In this document: positions 8,626 through 17,880 of the stretch, piece by piece
Layout: every line of letters starts with the position of its first letter
Numbering within the stretch: the first letter of the stretch is position 1
DNA from: Fictibacillus fluitans
Lineage (GTDB): Bacteria; Bacillota; Bacilli; Bacillales; Fictibacillaceae
Reading direction: 5' to 3'
DNA length: 64,000 nucleotides
Assembly: GCF_030418125.1 (NCBI RefSeq)
Contig: NZ_JAUHTR010000008.1
Coordinates: forward strand, 124,001-188,000
Notes under the pieces: model-generated
Databases searched by the model: none
What the model was told of the DNA's origin: nothing
Seen by the model: only the letters and a program-made list of their open reading frames with translations
Made by a program: the position numbers and the translations under genes

Positions 8626-8902
8626 AATAACCTCGCTTATTGTATAGTGGTCAACTACTCCAACCTCATTCCTCTTGCCAAAAGAAAATTTACCCAATAA
8701 ACAAACTAAGATTTTTATTTATTATAATCTTAACTAATACCCCTATCAAGACTTGTAGAGATTATTTATAGAATTATGTAAATATTTAAACGACTGATGA
8801 GCATGGAAATACTCTGTTAAGGACTACACCACCATCTGGAACAACTATACCGCTCGTAAGGCACAGCTTGGACAATCTACTTCAATTAGATTGCCATTTG
8901 AA

Positions 8903-9298
8903 TTACTTTTCATATATGATTTCTTTTGTCAAAAAATCAATCAATCCCTCTAATGAGCCTATAAATTGCTCAACCATGGGTAGATGATAAAATGTACTGG
9001 TTGTAAATAAGTTATTGATTTCATTATCAGATGAATAGAGAATTACCCTTTTACCAAGCCCTAAAGCTATACCTAATTCAATGTGGCTGCTTTTTCCTGC
9101 GGGTAATAAAATAACGATTAAATCAGATTCTTCCACCGCAGTTTTCTCTGATTGCCCAAGCAGCTTTAGGTGTTCGAGTGTTGAAGCTTTTTGAAGTGTC
9201 CAATCGTATGTATGTATATAACCCTTCTTTTGTAATTGTTTACTTACCTGACGGACTTGTTCTATATTTTTGAAACTTGAAGCTATATAAAATTTCAC
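8903..9298 (-). CDS. Nucleoside 2-deoxyribosyltransferase-like protein
   Basis: A 131-residue protein with the MKFYIASSF start typical of the family and a central EESDLIVILLPAGKSSHIE segment followed by LGIALGLGKRVILY. In the family (PF05014-like) the Glu near SSHIELG is catalytic, and members cleave or exchange N-glycosidic bonds of deoxynucleosides or nucleotides. It may act in nucleotide salvage or as a nucleotide N-hydrolase. It stands alone. Confidence 0.78.
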   Translation of the reverse strand: MKFYIASSFKNIEQVRQVSKQLQKKGYIHTYDWTLQKASTLEHLKLLGQSEKTAVEESDLIVILLPAGKSSHIELGIALGLGKRVILYSSDNEINNLFTTSTFYHLPMVEQFIGSLEGLIDFLTKEIIYEK

Positions 9299-9412
9299 TT
9301 CCCTCGTCCTCTCTCAAACCTCTGCTTTAGCTAATAACTTAAATTATATTATCAGTGTTGTCCTGTGACTGCATTTTATCTTTACATTACATATTTTACC
9401 GCACAAAAATAT

Positions 9413-9440
9413 AAGGTATTGGATTTTAGTCCAATGCCTT
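9413..9440. terminator. Terminator-like hairpin
   Basis: AAGGTATTGGA and TCCAATGCCTT pair with one bulge. On the minus strand it is followed by ATATTTTTG, consistent with ending the YhfP-like gene transcript about 100 bases past its stop. Confidence 0.65.
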
Positions 9441-9537
9441 TATAGCTTTAATCATATTTTTTATAACTCATTTAGCTCTCTGCATTTTGATTCACTTTAT
9501 ATAATTACACATCCCCTATTTAATTTCCCGAAGAATC

Positions 9538-10524
9538 TTAGAGCTTCACAAGCGTTCTTCCACGTACCTTACCATCTAAGATGTCCTGCAGCACGTCAGG
9601 AAGTTCTTCTAATGAAATTTCATTCACCATGTCTTTGTCTAGTGAAGTCGGTTTGAAGTCATCACCGAGGCGTTCCCAAACCTTCAATCGTCTGGACATC
9701 GGGCATTCAACAGAATCAATGCCGAGCCAGTTAATTCCTCTTGAGATATACGGGACAACGGTTGTATTCACTTCAATCCCGCCTGTTAATCCACAAGTTG
9801 CCACTGATGCGCCGTATTTCAAGGTTGTTACTATATACTGCAGGGTTTTTCCTCCTACAGGATCAACAGCTCCCGCCCATTTTTCATCACGAATGGGCGT
9901 TGGATCATGATCGATAATGTCATCACGGTTAATGACTCGTTTTGCCCCTAACCCTTTTAGATACTTCTCTTCTTTTCGTTTTCCTGTACTTGCGGTTACT
10001 TCGTATCCCCTGTTTGCCAGTATGTTCACTGCAATGCTTCCCACTCCACCTGTCGCACCTGCTACCAAAACAGGTCCGTCGTGGGGCTCCAGATCATTAT
10101 CCTCAAGCCGCTGAACCGATAATGCAGCAGTAAAGCCTGCGGTGCCAAGGATCATGGACTCTCTTAACGTCAATCCTTTTGGCAGAGGCACCACCCATTT
10201 TGACGGCACGCGTGCGATCTCACTAAATCCGCCATGGCGGCCAGTACCTAACTGATAGCTGGTGACAATGACTTCATCTCCTTCTTTAAACCGATCATCC
10301 TTTGAATGAATCACTGTACCGGCCAGATCGATACCAGGAACCAATGGGTAGGATTCAACAAACTGCTGCTGCAGGGCAACCGCACCGTCCTTATAGTTAA
10401 CGCTTGAATAAGCCACCCTGATGGTTACTTCACCTTCTGGAAGGTCCTCCAGATGCAATTGCTGAACTTCCAGCTTTGTTTGGTTATCTACCTTATCTAA
10501 CACCATCGCTCGAAAAGATTCCAT
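9538..10524 (-). CDS. yhfP: YhfP/AcuI-type medium-chain oxidoreductase
   Basis: A 328-residue zinc-independent medium-chain dehydrogenase/reductase of the YhdH/YhfP group, often annotated as putative quinone oxidoreductase or acrylyl-CoA reductase, using NADPH. It shows the N-terminal GroES-like region (SSVNYKDG, PGIDLAGTV), the GTAGFTAA segment and the nucleotide-binding GATGGVGS. Zinc-ligand cysteines of classical alcohol dehydrogenases are absent. The start is the ATG at 10524 with GGGGGACGATGAA upstream. Monocistronic. AcuI-like activity in this branch is a family guess. Confidence 0.85.
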   Translation of the reverse strand: MESFRAMVLDKVDNQTKLEVQQLHLEDLPEGEVTIRVAYSSVNYKDGAVALQQQFVESYPLVPGIDLAGTVIHSKDDRFKEGDEVIVTSYQLGTGRHGGFSEIARVPSKWVVPLPKGLTLRESMILGTAGFTAALSVQRLEDNDLEPHDGPVLVAGATGGVGSIAVNILANRGYEVTASTGKRKEEKYLKGLGAKRVINRDDIIDHDPTPIRDEKWAGAVDPVGGKTLQYIVTTLKYGASVATCGLTGGIEVNTTVVPYISRGINWLGIDSVECPMSRRLKVWERLGDDFKPTSLDKDMVNEISLEELPDVLQDILDGKVRGRTLVKL

Positions 10525-10713
10525 TTCATCGTCCCCCTTCTGTAGTTGAGAGCAACTCCTTCATATCTGTCGTATTCCCCTGATAGGGACCGTAAGTAAC
10601 CCATGGATGTGTTTGTTTTTGTTTTTTTGCAAAATGCATTTGCTATACTGTATATACATCCGGATAGTAAAGCAGGTTAGTTCAAAATTCTTATAATTAA
10701 CTAGGGGGCAAAC

Positions 10714-11172
10714 ATGGTTAAATTAGAAGAAATGAAATCAGATGAGTTTCAGAAATATCTTAGTTATGCGATTAAAAACTATGCAGATGAACATGTAAAA
10801 GCTGGTAACTGGGGTGAGCGGGAAGCCATTAGTAAAGCGACTCTAGAATTCGAAGGACTTTTACCAGATGGAGAGAAGACCGTTAATCAGAAGCTATTCA
10901 TTATCCGGGACGAGGAACAAGAAGTGGGTATGATCTGGCTTGCTAAAGTATCACCGAATAAAGGATTTATCTATGACATAAATATCTATGAAGGCTATCA
11001 AGGCCGTGGTTATGGCAAAAAGGCCATGATAGAAATAGAAGAGGTTGCAAAAAACTTAGGAATAATTAATATAGGACTTCACGTCTTTGGCCATAACAAA
11101 CCCGCACGAGGATTATATGAAAAATTAGGATACATAGAAACAGACATTTTAATGGCAAAAGACATAAAATAG
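10714..11172 (+). CDS. GNAT family N-acetyltransferase
   Basis: A 152-residue acetyltransferase with the acetyl-CoA pyrophosphate loop YQGRGYGKKAM and the C-terminal NKPARGLYEKLGY motif. The start ATG has GGGGG at good spacing. It lies between its own promoter region and a clear terminator, so it is a single-gene unit. The N-terminal 60 residues are of the type found in several uncharacterised Bacillus GNATs. Substrate unknown. Confidence 0.85.
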   Translation: MVKLEEMKSDEFQKYLSYAIKNYADEHVKAGNWGEREAISKATLEFEGLLPDGEKTVNQKLFIIRDEEQEVGMIWLAKVSPNKGFIYDINIYEGYQGRGYGKKAMIEIEEVAKNLGIINIGLHVFGHNKPARGLYEKLGYIETDILMAKDIK

Positions 11173-11179
11173 GAATAAA

Positions 11180-11214
11180 AAATAGCCCTTCTCATCCTTG
11201 AGGGGCTATTTTTA
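11180..11214 (+). terminator. Intrinsic terminator (also usable by ddl)
   Basis: AAATAGCCC and GGGCTATTTTT form a stem with a run of T on the plus strand and a run of A on the other side. It sits between the convergent GNAT and ddl genes. Confidence 0.85.
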
Positions 11215-11229
11215 AAGTAATGAAAACAC

Positions 11230-12324
11230 TTAGTTCACAGAATTCTTTAGCAGCATATCTCTTTCGTGTCTTTCAATCGCCAGGGCGATCAATTTGTCGA
11301 TAAGCTCACTGTACGAAATGCCGCTTATCTCCCATAGCTTCGGATACATGCTGATTTTCGTGAAACCGGGGATCGTGTTCACTTCATTAATGATGATGTC
11401 CTTCTCATTCACGAAGAAATCCACCCGGGCGAATCCTTCACAGTTTAATGCCTGAAAGGCTTGGATGGCTGTCTCCTGGATCTTGGCTGTTAACGGTTCG
11501 CTCAGCTTTGCCGGGATTTCCAATACCGCCCCGTTCTCATCGATATATTTAGCCTCATACGAATAGAACTCTCCGTTGGAAACAATTTCTCCAGGTACAG
11601 AGGCGATAGGATCTTCATTGCCGAGTACCGAGCACTCGATTTCTCTACCATTGATTCCTTCTTCAATTAATATCTTATGATCAAAGTTAAAGGCCTCTTC
11701 CACCGCCCGCGTAAATTCCTCTTGTGACTGCACTTTACTGACCCCCACTGAAGAGCCTTGGTTTGCGGGCTTGATAAATAGCGGTAATCCTAAATCCTTA
11801 ACTACTGTTTCAAAGCTTATTTTGTTTTTCGTAGCGCGGGTATAGGTATGTGACTTGGCTACCTTTAATCCCGCATCTTTCAGGAGCCGCTTCGCTATAT
11901 CCTTATCCATACATACCGCAGAGCCAAGAATGTTTGAGCCGACAAAAGGAATGTTCGCCATCCTGAGCATTCCCTGAATGCTTCCGTCTTCACCTAGAGT
12001 TCCGTGAAGGATAGGAAAAACAACATCAAGCTGGCTTAAACCTTTCGTTGAATTTAAACTCAGCAACTGATTTTCGCTTTCCCCGGGAACAACCGCAATT
12101 CCATCATTGGTTTTATTCAGCTCAATTAACTTTGCGTCGTCTGCGTTAAGCAGAAATTGAGAAGCATTATTTAAATGCCATCTACCTTCCTTATCAATAC
12201 CGATTAATGTGACTTCATATTTATCTTGATTGATCGCTTCGAGCACATTTTTCGCCGACTGTAAGGAAACTTCATGTTCTGCCGACTTTCCGCCAAAAAT
12301 CAATCCAACCTTTTTCTTATCCAT
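11230..12324 (-). CDS. ddl: D-alanine--D-alanine ligase
   Basis: A 364-residue ATP-grasp enzyme that joins two D-Ala residues using ATP in the cytoplasmic stage of peptidoglycan synthesis. Visible are the N-terminal GGKSAEHEVSL, LHGTLGEDGSIQGM, the ATP-grasp loop KPANQGSSVGVSKV, and the metal-binding INEVNTIPGFT. Length and all key motifs agree with Ddl of Bacilli. Nothing near it suggests a vancomycin-type D-Ala-D-Lac operon. Monocistronic. Confidence 0.95.
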   Translation of the reverse strand: MDKKKVGLIFGGKSAEHEVSLQSAKNVLEAINQDKYEVTLIGIDKEGRWHLNNASQFLLNADDAKLIELNKTNDGIAVVPGESENQLLSLNSTKGLSQLDVVFPILHGTLGEDGSIQGMLRMANIPFVGSNILGSAVCMDKDIAKRLLKDAGLKVAKSHTYTRATKNKISFETVVKDLGLPLFIKPANQGSSVGVSKVQSQEEFTRAVEEAFNFDHKILIEEGINGREIECSVLGNEDPIASVPGEIVSNGEFYSYEAKYIDENGAVLEIPAKLSEPLTAKIQETAIQAFQALNCEGFARVDFFVNEKDIIINEVNTIPGFTKISMYPKLWEISGISYSELIDKLIALAIERHERDMLLKNSVN

Positions 12325-12453
12325 TCAAACACCGCCTGTCGGGAATCTTACCTCAGTATATATCATCGTCATTTTATTTGATTCATGTTAAAAAAATTCG
12401 TTCCCCACTTCTTTTATATAACCGCGTTCTGAAAAAAGGAGGATTAGTAAAAG

Positions 12454-12483
12454 TTGAAAAGAACTCTTTTAAGAATCTTGTAA
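12454..12483 (+). other. Possible 9-codon upstream reading frame
   Basis: A strong ribosome-site sequence (AAGGAGG, 12437-12443) is followed at 10 bases by TTG and eight codons (reading LKRTLLRIL) before TAA. It lies 27 bases before the VOC gene at 12511. It could be a leader peptide or a chance match; nothing else supports translation. Confidence 0.25.
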
Positions 12484-12510
12484 AGCGAAAAAATAAAGGA
12501 GATGGTGGAT

Positions 12511-12945
12511 ATGAAGTTCCAGAGAATGGACCATGTGGGTGTCGTCGTAAGTGATCTGGAAGCAGCCAAAACGTTTTTTCTCGATATAGGACTTGAAATG
12601 CTGGGGGAGTCCGAAGTGGAAGGCGACTGGGTCGATCGGATCATTGGGCTTACTGATGTTAAAGAGACCGTTGTTATGTTCGGGACGCCAGACGGCGAGA
12701 CAAAGCTGGAATTGATAAAGTTTCATTCCCCGTCAGCCGAAAAAGGGATCCAGCCAACTTTAACCACGTTGGGTATTACTCATATTGCATTCGTGGTTGA
12801 AGACATTGAAGGTATTGTTGCCAAATTGAAAAAGAAAGACACAGCAACTGCTGGTGAAATTCAGCACTATAAAGACATTTATAAGTTATGTTTTGTACAG
12901 GGACCAGAAGGAATTATTTTAGAACTGGCAGAGAGACTCAAGTAA
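12511..12945 (+). CDS. VOC family protein, methylmalonyl-CoA epimerase-like
   Basis: A 144-residue protein with a glyoxalase fold. The start MDHVGVVVSDLEAAKTFF and the end QGPEGIILELAE match the bleomycin-resistance/epimerase type, with His and Glu in metal-ligand positions. The ATG at 12511 was chosen over 12502 because AAAGGAG is nine bases before it and abuts the earlier one. The true substrate is unknown; methylmalonyl-CoA epimerase is unlikely without mutase genes nearby. It shares a terminator with the converging GNAT gene. Confidence 0.8.
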   Translation: MKFQRMDHVGVVVSDLEAAKTFFLDIGLEMLGESEVEGDWVDRIIGLTDVKETVVMFGTPDGETKLELIKFHSPSAEKGIQPTLTTLGITHIAFVVEDIEGIVAKLKKKDTATAGEIQHYKDIYKLCFVQGPEGIILELAERLK

Positions 12946-12973
12946 AAGCCACTCTTACCATTAAGTGGCTTTT
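12945..12973. terminator. Bidirectional terminator
   Basis: AAAAGCCACT and AGTGGCTTTT form a hairpin between the convergent VOC and GNAT genes. It overlaps the stop codon of the latter. Confidence 0.85.
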
Positions 12974-13560
12974 GTATCACGCTGTAAATATGATTCGAGT
13001 CTGGTTTTTACCGATGGCCATTCACTTTCTATTACGCTGAAAAATACCGAATGACGAAATGTCCCGTCTTTCCGTATCATATGGTTCCTTAATACCCCTT
13101 CCTTCACCCCGCCTATTCGTTCGATGGCTTTTTGCGAGCGGATATTTTGGTCATCGGTTTTAAATTGAACACGTATTATGTTTAGTATTTCAAAGCAATA
13201 CTTTAATAATAAATATTTACATTCTGTGTTAACTGGAGTTCTCCATACCGAGGGGGTTAACCATGTCGATCCAATCTCTAACCCTTTATGTCTCGGAGAA
13301 ATTCCAAGAAACCGTGTGGAACCAATAATTCTATCATTTTCGCGAAGTGTAATAACAAAAGGAAATTCGGTTCCATGTTCTTTATTTGCCAAGGCTTCTT
13401 CAACTAAGGCTTCCATTTCCTCTAGTGTCTGAATCTCCTTAGATAAATGGGTCCAAATTTGTTTATGGTTACCTGCCTCAAACAAGCCTTTGATATGGCT
13501 TTTGTCCATGGGTATAATCCGAACATGCTCTCCTGCCAGTTCTTGCATTGAAATGTTCAC
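12961..13560 (-). CDS. RimJ/RimL-type GNAT acetyltransferase
   Basis: A 199-residue acetyltransferase of the COG1670 type, whose members modify protein N-termini or small molecules. Typical are WLTPSVWRTPVNTECKYLL and RSQKAIERIGGVKEGVLRNH. GTG at 13560 is used, with GGGGGG just upstream. It starts 11 bases after the stop of the 13572-14123 gene, so it closes a three-gene operon. The protein at 58177-58770 is a clear paralogue across the C-terminal half. Confidence 0.85.
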   Translation of the reverse strand: MNISMQELAGEHVRIIPMDKSHIKGLFEAGNHKQIWTHLSKEIQTLEEMEALVEEALANKEHGTEFPFVITLRENDRIIGSTRFLGISPRHKGLEIGSTWLTPSVWRTPVNTECKYLLLKYCFEILNIIRVQFKTDDQNIRSQKAIERIGGVKEGVLRNHMIRKDGTFRHSVFFSVIESEWPSVKTRLESYLQRDTKAT

Positions 13561-13571
13561 TCTATCCCCCC

Positions 13572-14123
13572 CTATAACTGATTTAATAGTTTCCCCATCA
13601 GAATCGTATTGTAATAGTTTCCATCAGATAAGCGCCTATCGTATTTCAGGACCCCTTCTGTTTCAAACCCCAAATTCTCATAAAGTGCTATGGCGTTATC
13701 GTTCTTCTCCAAAACGGCAAGTGATATTTTTTTGATGTCCTGTAATTCAGCCCATTCAATCGATTTTTGAAGGAGACGCTTACCGATTCCGTATCCCCAG
13801 AACGCTTTCAACACACATACACCGAACTCAACTTTATGAGAAAGCCGCCGTAAAGAACTTCCTTCACATCTGGAGAAACCCGCGATTCTTCCTTCAACTT
13901 CAGCCACCAAAAACAAGTGATTGGAAGCTTTCGAATCTTCCTGTATGATTGACCGGAAACCAGCCTCGTCAATGTACCCTTCGCCTTGTTCCCGGTCCAT
14001 GTTCTCGGTCTCGCCATCGATTTGCACCCGAACTTCAGATAAATTCTTCGCATCGTATTCCTCAGCGGACCGGATGATGAAGTTCAGCCCCCGGACCGAA
14101 AATTCCTTTGCCGTAATCTTCAT
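13572..14123 (-). CDS. GNAT family N-acetyltransferase
   Basis: A 183-residue acetyltransferase. Motif A reads [11 protein letters not shown] and motif B reads [20 protein letters not shown], both standard for acetyl-CoA binding and the catalytic tyrosine helix. It is the middle gene of a three-gene operon: its ATG overlaps the stop of the SnoaL-like gene at 14120 in an ATGA, and the RimJ-like gene follows 11 bases later. Two different acetyltransferases in one operon suggest related substrates, but none is identified. Confidence 0.85.
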   Translation of the reverse strand: MKITAKEFSVRGLNFIIRSAEEYDAKNLSEVRVQIDGETENMDREQGEGYIDEAGFRSIIQEDSKASNHLFLVAEVEGRIAGFSRCEGSSLRRLSHKVEFGVCVLKAFWGYGIGKRLLQKSIEWAELQDIKKISLAVLEKNDNAIALYENLGFETEGVLKYDRRLSDGNYYNTILMGKLLNQL

Positions 14124-14518
14124 ATCTTATCTGTTCCAATCAACTCAGTTCCATACGAATTATCAACCGCACACAGCCATTCACCTTCTGCGTTTTTCCG
14201 AGATACATAGGTTGCCTTCCGTTCCATGGAATAAGTGGTTTCTTCTTTATCCGAGGCAAGCAATGTTTGGGAAAGAACGAGCGCAGTGTCTCCTGCTTCC
14301 ATGATCACCATCTCACCCTGTTTGGGTTCAATGCTGTTTTTGAAATAAGCAGCAATGGCGATGAAGGCTTTTCTGATTTCAGTTTTTCCCTTGGCCACCA
14401 TTCCCGGTTTGACCACTAGGACCGCATCCTCTGTATAGTAATTCATAAGGGTATCGAAATCCTCCTGTTTGATGGCAAGATCACACTTTCTTATGATTCC
14501 TTTTAATTCATGCTCCAT
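14120..14518 (-). CDS. SnoaL/DUF4440-like (NTF2-fold) protein
   Basis: A 132-residue protein with the NTF2-like cone fold pattern: [27 protein letters not shown] at the start, [10 protein letters not shown] in the middle and [13 protein letters not shown] at the end. Such proteins are small enzymes (isomerase, hydratase) or ligand binders. It is the first gene of an operon with two acetyltransferases. AGGAAAGG precedes the ATG. Confidence 0.75.
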   Translation of the reverse strand: MEHELKGIIRKCDLAIKQEDFDTLMNYYTEDAVLVVKPGMVAKGKTEIRKAFIAIAAYFKNSIEPKQGEMVIMEAGDTALVLSQTLLASDKEETTYSMERKATYVSRKNAEGEWLCAVDNSYGTELIGTDKI

Positions 14519-14584
14519 ATCCTTTCCTCCTGACTTCCTATAGTAACATCCATTATATTCCTTGATCAGAAGGAAAATCTATAT

Positions 14585-14617
14585 AAAAAAAGAGGCATCG
14601 CATTTGCGATTCGCCTC
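14585..14617 (-). terminator. Terminator of the glucosaminidase gene
   Basis: On the minus strand, GAGGCGAATCGCA pairs with TGCGATGCCTC and runs into TTTTTTT. It starts a few bases after the stop codon at 14623. Confidence 0.9.
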
Positions 14618-14622
14618 ACATT

Positions 14623-17040
14623 TTATTTATAAACCGGGATCTCCAAATGAATGCTGTAGTTGTTCAACAAGCTGTACAGGTTATGAATCTGGCTTACCTG
14701 CTTGGAGGCCCATCCAATATCTGTGGCGTATTGGTGTGATGGGTAGCCAAGTGCTTCGGCAGCCAATGGATTCCATCGCATTTTATAAATGGTATCCTGC
14801 TTTTTGTTGATGTAGCCCATAGAGATGAAGCGTGCCCCGCCGACAATCGCGTCTTCCAGGGTGAACCAGCCCGCATTATACGCGTAGGCTGCCCCGTTTT
14901 GAACAGCATTGCCGTCATTAGCCCCGATTCCGTAAATGTTATACACGGTTCTTCCCCTATATTGGATGCCTCTGGCCAGCTGTGACGTGCCATTCCCTGT
15001 TTCAAGCAAAGAATGGGAAATCAAATAAATATCGTTCACTCCGTATAGGTTGCCTGCTTTAATAAAAGAAGAAGCTCTTCCTTCCAGAATGCCTTTGCCG
15101 GAAAGAATACGCTCGTTGACTTCAGCCGCATTAAGGTTGGCGGTCTGCGATAGTTTCACAAATTGATAGGATTTCACAGGATCGTTCTTAAAGTTGCTGG
15201 GATCGAGATAATACTTCACGTCCTCAGGACTGGCATTGACCCACGTATCCTTGATTTCCACCTGATACCAGATATGGCCATCCGAACCTTTCACACTCGA
15301 CAGAATTTTCAGCTGCTCTCCCCTTCTGACCGTCGTGATTTTCCAATAATCTGCGCCCACTCCTCCGCGAATGTTCCAATCTCCAAGCACCGTACCATAA
15401 ATCGAGCTTGTCATCCGGATAGCGTCCTCACGGATATACCCTTTGTATTTTTGGTTTGTTTGTGGTGAAGCACTCATCTGAAGCTTCACCATTTCATCGA
15501 GGGTAAGATTATATTTCTGTCTGGTTTTAGAAATCAAGATACCCTCAGGAGAAGCTGACTTTTCCTTCAAATAGGAAGTACTGACATAGCCTGTCTTGCC
15601 GTTGGCCGAGATTTTGGACCAGGTGCCTGATTGGGAAAGGATCGTAACGGCTGTATTCTTTGCCAGCTTAGCAATGATTGAATATGTTGTTCCGGGACCT
15701 GATCTCACATTCAGCATTGAAGAAGCGTCCACAGCCACAAACCGAACGATCGGTTCAGGCTCGGAAGGCTTTGGAGCAGGAGAAGGTGTCGTTGTATTTT
15801 GCGGCTTGGTGGTGGTGAGGTATTTTATCGCCACGTAGCCTGTGCTGCTTCCGGCTTTCACCTTCGCCCAGCCGTTGTACTCCGAATAAACGGTCACTTT
15901 TGTTCCGCTGCTCAATGTTCTGATGACTGCTGATTTCGTTGTTGCCTCTTTACGCAAATTCAGGGCACCCTTTACCTCAACATACTTTGTCATGGTTTTC
16001 GTTTCAGGTGGTGTAGCTGGTGTCGGTTTTGGAGTACTTCCAGGCTTGGCTGCAACAAGGTATTTTGTGCTCACGTAACCTGTAGTGCTGCCGGTTTTCA
16101 CCTTGGCCCAGCCACTGGATTCCGAATAAACGGTCACTTCTTCACCATTTTTCAGTATCTGAATAACTGCTGAATGAGTCGTGGCCGCTTTTCTTACGTT
16201 TAATGCGCCATCTACTTTTACATATTTCAACGTCGTCTTTGGTTCAGGTGCCGGTGCCGGTTTTGTTGTTTGACCAGGCTTGGCTGCAGTGAGATATTTC
16301 GTACTCACATATCCGATGCTTCCGGAAGCTTTGACTTTCGCCCAGCCGTTGGACTCTGAAAAAACCGTCACTTCCACCCTGTCTTTAAGTGTTTTAATGA
16401 CAGTCGAGCTGGTCGTAGCGGCTTTACGCAGATTCAATGCCCCTTTTACTTTCACGTATTTGGTTGTGGTTTTAGTGGAAGAAACGGTTTCAGGTTTGCT
16501 TGTTGATCCCTTTGAAACTATGTTCGTTGGTTTGGATGATGATAGATACTTTGAGCTTACATAGCCATTCTTGCCGTTTGCCTTAATCTTGGCCCAGCCA
16601 CCCGAATCGGAATAAACCGTCACTTGTGTCCCTTTTGCCAATTTGGCTATGACAGACGCACCTGTGGATGCGCGCTGACGTAAATTCAAAGAACCTTCAC
16701 TCACCAAAACGTACTTGGTGGTGGTAGTTACTTTCCTGGCAACAGCAGCCGGGGAAATCAGAAATTTGGAGCTGACATAGCCGTACCTGTTTCCTGCCTT
16801 AAGCTTGGACCAACCTTCTGATTCAGAATAAACGGTTACCTGTACATCTTTAACCAGCTTTCCAATGATGGGAGAATTGGTGTCAGCGCTTTTGCGAATG
16901 TTAAGGCTTGAACCCGACCCCACATTCACCACCTTCCTCTTAAGTTCTTGTGCTGATGCGGAATCCGCTCCAATTGACTGATATAAGGCTGCGGTAGAAA
17001 GCACAGCAAAATAAAAACCCGGGATGACTAATTTCTTCAT
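14623..17040 (-). CDS. Secreted SH3b-repeat endo-beta-N-acetylglucosaminidase
   Basis: An 805-residue secreted wall hydrolase that probably cuts the glycan strand of peptidoglycan. Order: signal peptide (1-31, ADSASA before the cut), six bacterial SH3 (SH3b) repeats between about 35 and 500, each with an LN[IV]R start and a GYVS.KYL end, separated by Pro/Lys/Thr-rich linkers, a further SH3-like segment, and a C-terminal glucosaminidase domain. The probable catalytic Glu is E680 in SHSLLETGNGTSQL. SH3b repeats usually bind the wall. It is monocistronic, with its own terminator. The repeat number could vary by recombination because repeats 3-5 are very similar. Confidence 0.92.
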   Translation of the reverse strand: MKKLVIPGFYFAVLSTAALYQSIGADSASAQELKRKVVNVGSGSSLNIRKSADTNSPIIGKLVKDVQVTVYSESEGWSKLKAGNRYGYVSSKFLISPAAVARKVTTTTKYVLVSEGSLNLRQRASTGASVIAKLAKGTQVTVYSDSGGWAKIKANGKNGYVSSKYLSSSKPTNIVSKGSTSKPETVSSTKTTTKYVKVKGALNLRKAATTSSTVIKTLKDRVEVTVFSESNGWAKVKASGSIGYVSTKYLTAAKPGQTTKPAPAPEPKTTLKYVKVDGALNVRKAATTHSAVIQILKNGEEVTVYSESSGWAKVKTGSTTGYVSTKYLVAAKPGSTPKPTPATPPETKTMTKYVEVKGALNLRKEATTKSAVIRTLSSGTKVTVYSEYNGWAKVKAGSSTGYVAIKYLTTTKPQNTTTPSPAPKPSEPEPIVRFVAVDASSMLNVRSGPGTTYSIIAKLAKNTAVTILSQSGTWSKISANGKTGYVSTSYLKEKSASPEGILISKTRQKYNLTLDEMVKLQMSASPQTNQKYKGYIREDAIRMTSSIYGTVLGDWNIRGGVGADYWKITTVRRGEQLKILSSVKGSDGHIWYQVEIKDTWVNASPEDVKYYLDPSNFKNDPVKSYQFVKLSQTANLNAAEVNERILSGKGILEGRASSFIKAGNLYGVNDIYLISHSLLETGNGTSQLARGIQYRGRTVYNIYGIGANDGNAVQNGAAYAYNAGWFTLEDAIVGGARFISMGYINKKQDTIYKMRWNPLAAEALGYPSHQYATDIGWASKQVSQIHNLYSLLNNYSIHLEIPVYK

Positions 17041-17217
17041 TTCATTCTCCTCTGCCTGTGTAGTCTTGAATCAGACGATAATATCCGACTCTCTCCTTCA
17101 TATCGGAAAGTTTCAGCAGAGGTTTAACCAAAAACACAAGAATAATAGTGAAATTCACCATAGAAATTATTTATTTTTATGGTACACTAGTGAAAATTTA
17201 GTTGGGGGGGAATTCCA

Positions 17218-17841
17218 ATGGAAGCTGTATCCATACTTTCATTTCTGGCAGCGGCCATCGTGCTGACCATTATGCCCGGGCCTGATAATCTGTTCGTTTT
17301 GGCCCAAAGCATAGCGAAAGGCAAAAAAGCCGGCATCAGCACATCTCTCGGCCTTTGCACCGGTCTCATCGTTCATATCACTGCAGTCACCGTGGGTTTA
17401 TCCGCCGTCATCTATCAATCTGCGATTATATTCTCGATCATCAAATATGCGGGAGCAGCCTATCTATTATTTCTGGCCTATAAGTCGTTCCGGGAAAAAG
17501 ACAGCCAGATTAATCTTGCCAGCGGCGATACATTGAATTATTCTGCACTTTATAAACGGGGCATTATTATGAACGTGCTAAACCCTAAGGTATCCCTGTT
17601 TTTTCTGGCCTTTCTGCCGCAGTTTGTAAATTACAAAAGCGGACATGTCTCTCTGCAAATGCTCACATACGGGATTCTATTCCTGCTTCAGGCATTGCTG
17701 CTCTTTACATTGTTCAGTATTTTTGCAGAAAAGGCCGGAAGCTTTTTACGCAAGAATCCAAGAGTGTCCGGTAAAATCAACTTTATTCAAGGCAGTTTGT
17801 TTACACTGATTGGTCTTAAAATTGCGTTTAGCCAAAGATGA
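17218..17841 (+). CDS. LysE/RhtB family amino acid exporter
   Basis: A 207-residue inner-membrane exporter with six hydrophobic segments. The family signature PGPDNLFVLAQSIAKGKKAG lies after TM1, followed by GLCTGLIVH, and LNPKVSLFFLAFLPQFV occurs near residue 120. Family members export lysine, homoserine, threonine or similar solutes by proton exchange. The start has a GGGGGG ribosome site. It is a single-gene unit that shares a terminator with the GH2 operon. Confidence 0.9.
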   Translation: MEAVSILSFLAAAIVLTIMPGPDNLFVLAQSIAKGKKAGISTSLGLCTGLIVHITAVTVGLSAVIYQSAIIFSIIKYAGAAYLLFLAYKSFREKDSQINLASGDTLNYSALYKRGIIMNVLNPKVSLFFLAFLPQFVNYKSGHVSLQMLTYGILFLLQALLLFTLFSIFAEKAGSFLRKNPRVSGKINFIQGSLFTLIGLKIAFSQR

Positions 17842-17842
17842 G

Positions 17843-17880
17843 AAAATGCACCCCCTGATTATATAGGAGGTGCATTTTTT
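17843..17880. terminator. Bidirectional terminator
   Basis: AAAATGCACC and GGTGCATTTTTT form a stem between the exporter gene and the converging sugar operon. It touches the stop codon of the GH2 gene. Confidence 0.88.

Noticed and set aside
8780-8900. Minus-strand LTSGIVVPDGG-like translation resembling the end of a short-chain dehydrogenase
   Set aside because: Only about 20 residues match loosely and no upstream part of such a gene is present. The resemblance may be chance.
17041-17217. Near-inverted ATATCCGA / ATATCGGA pair between the glucosaminidase and exporter genes
   Set aside because: The two halves are not true inverse complements over more than a few bases.
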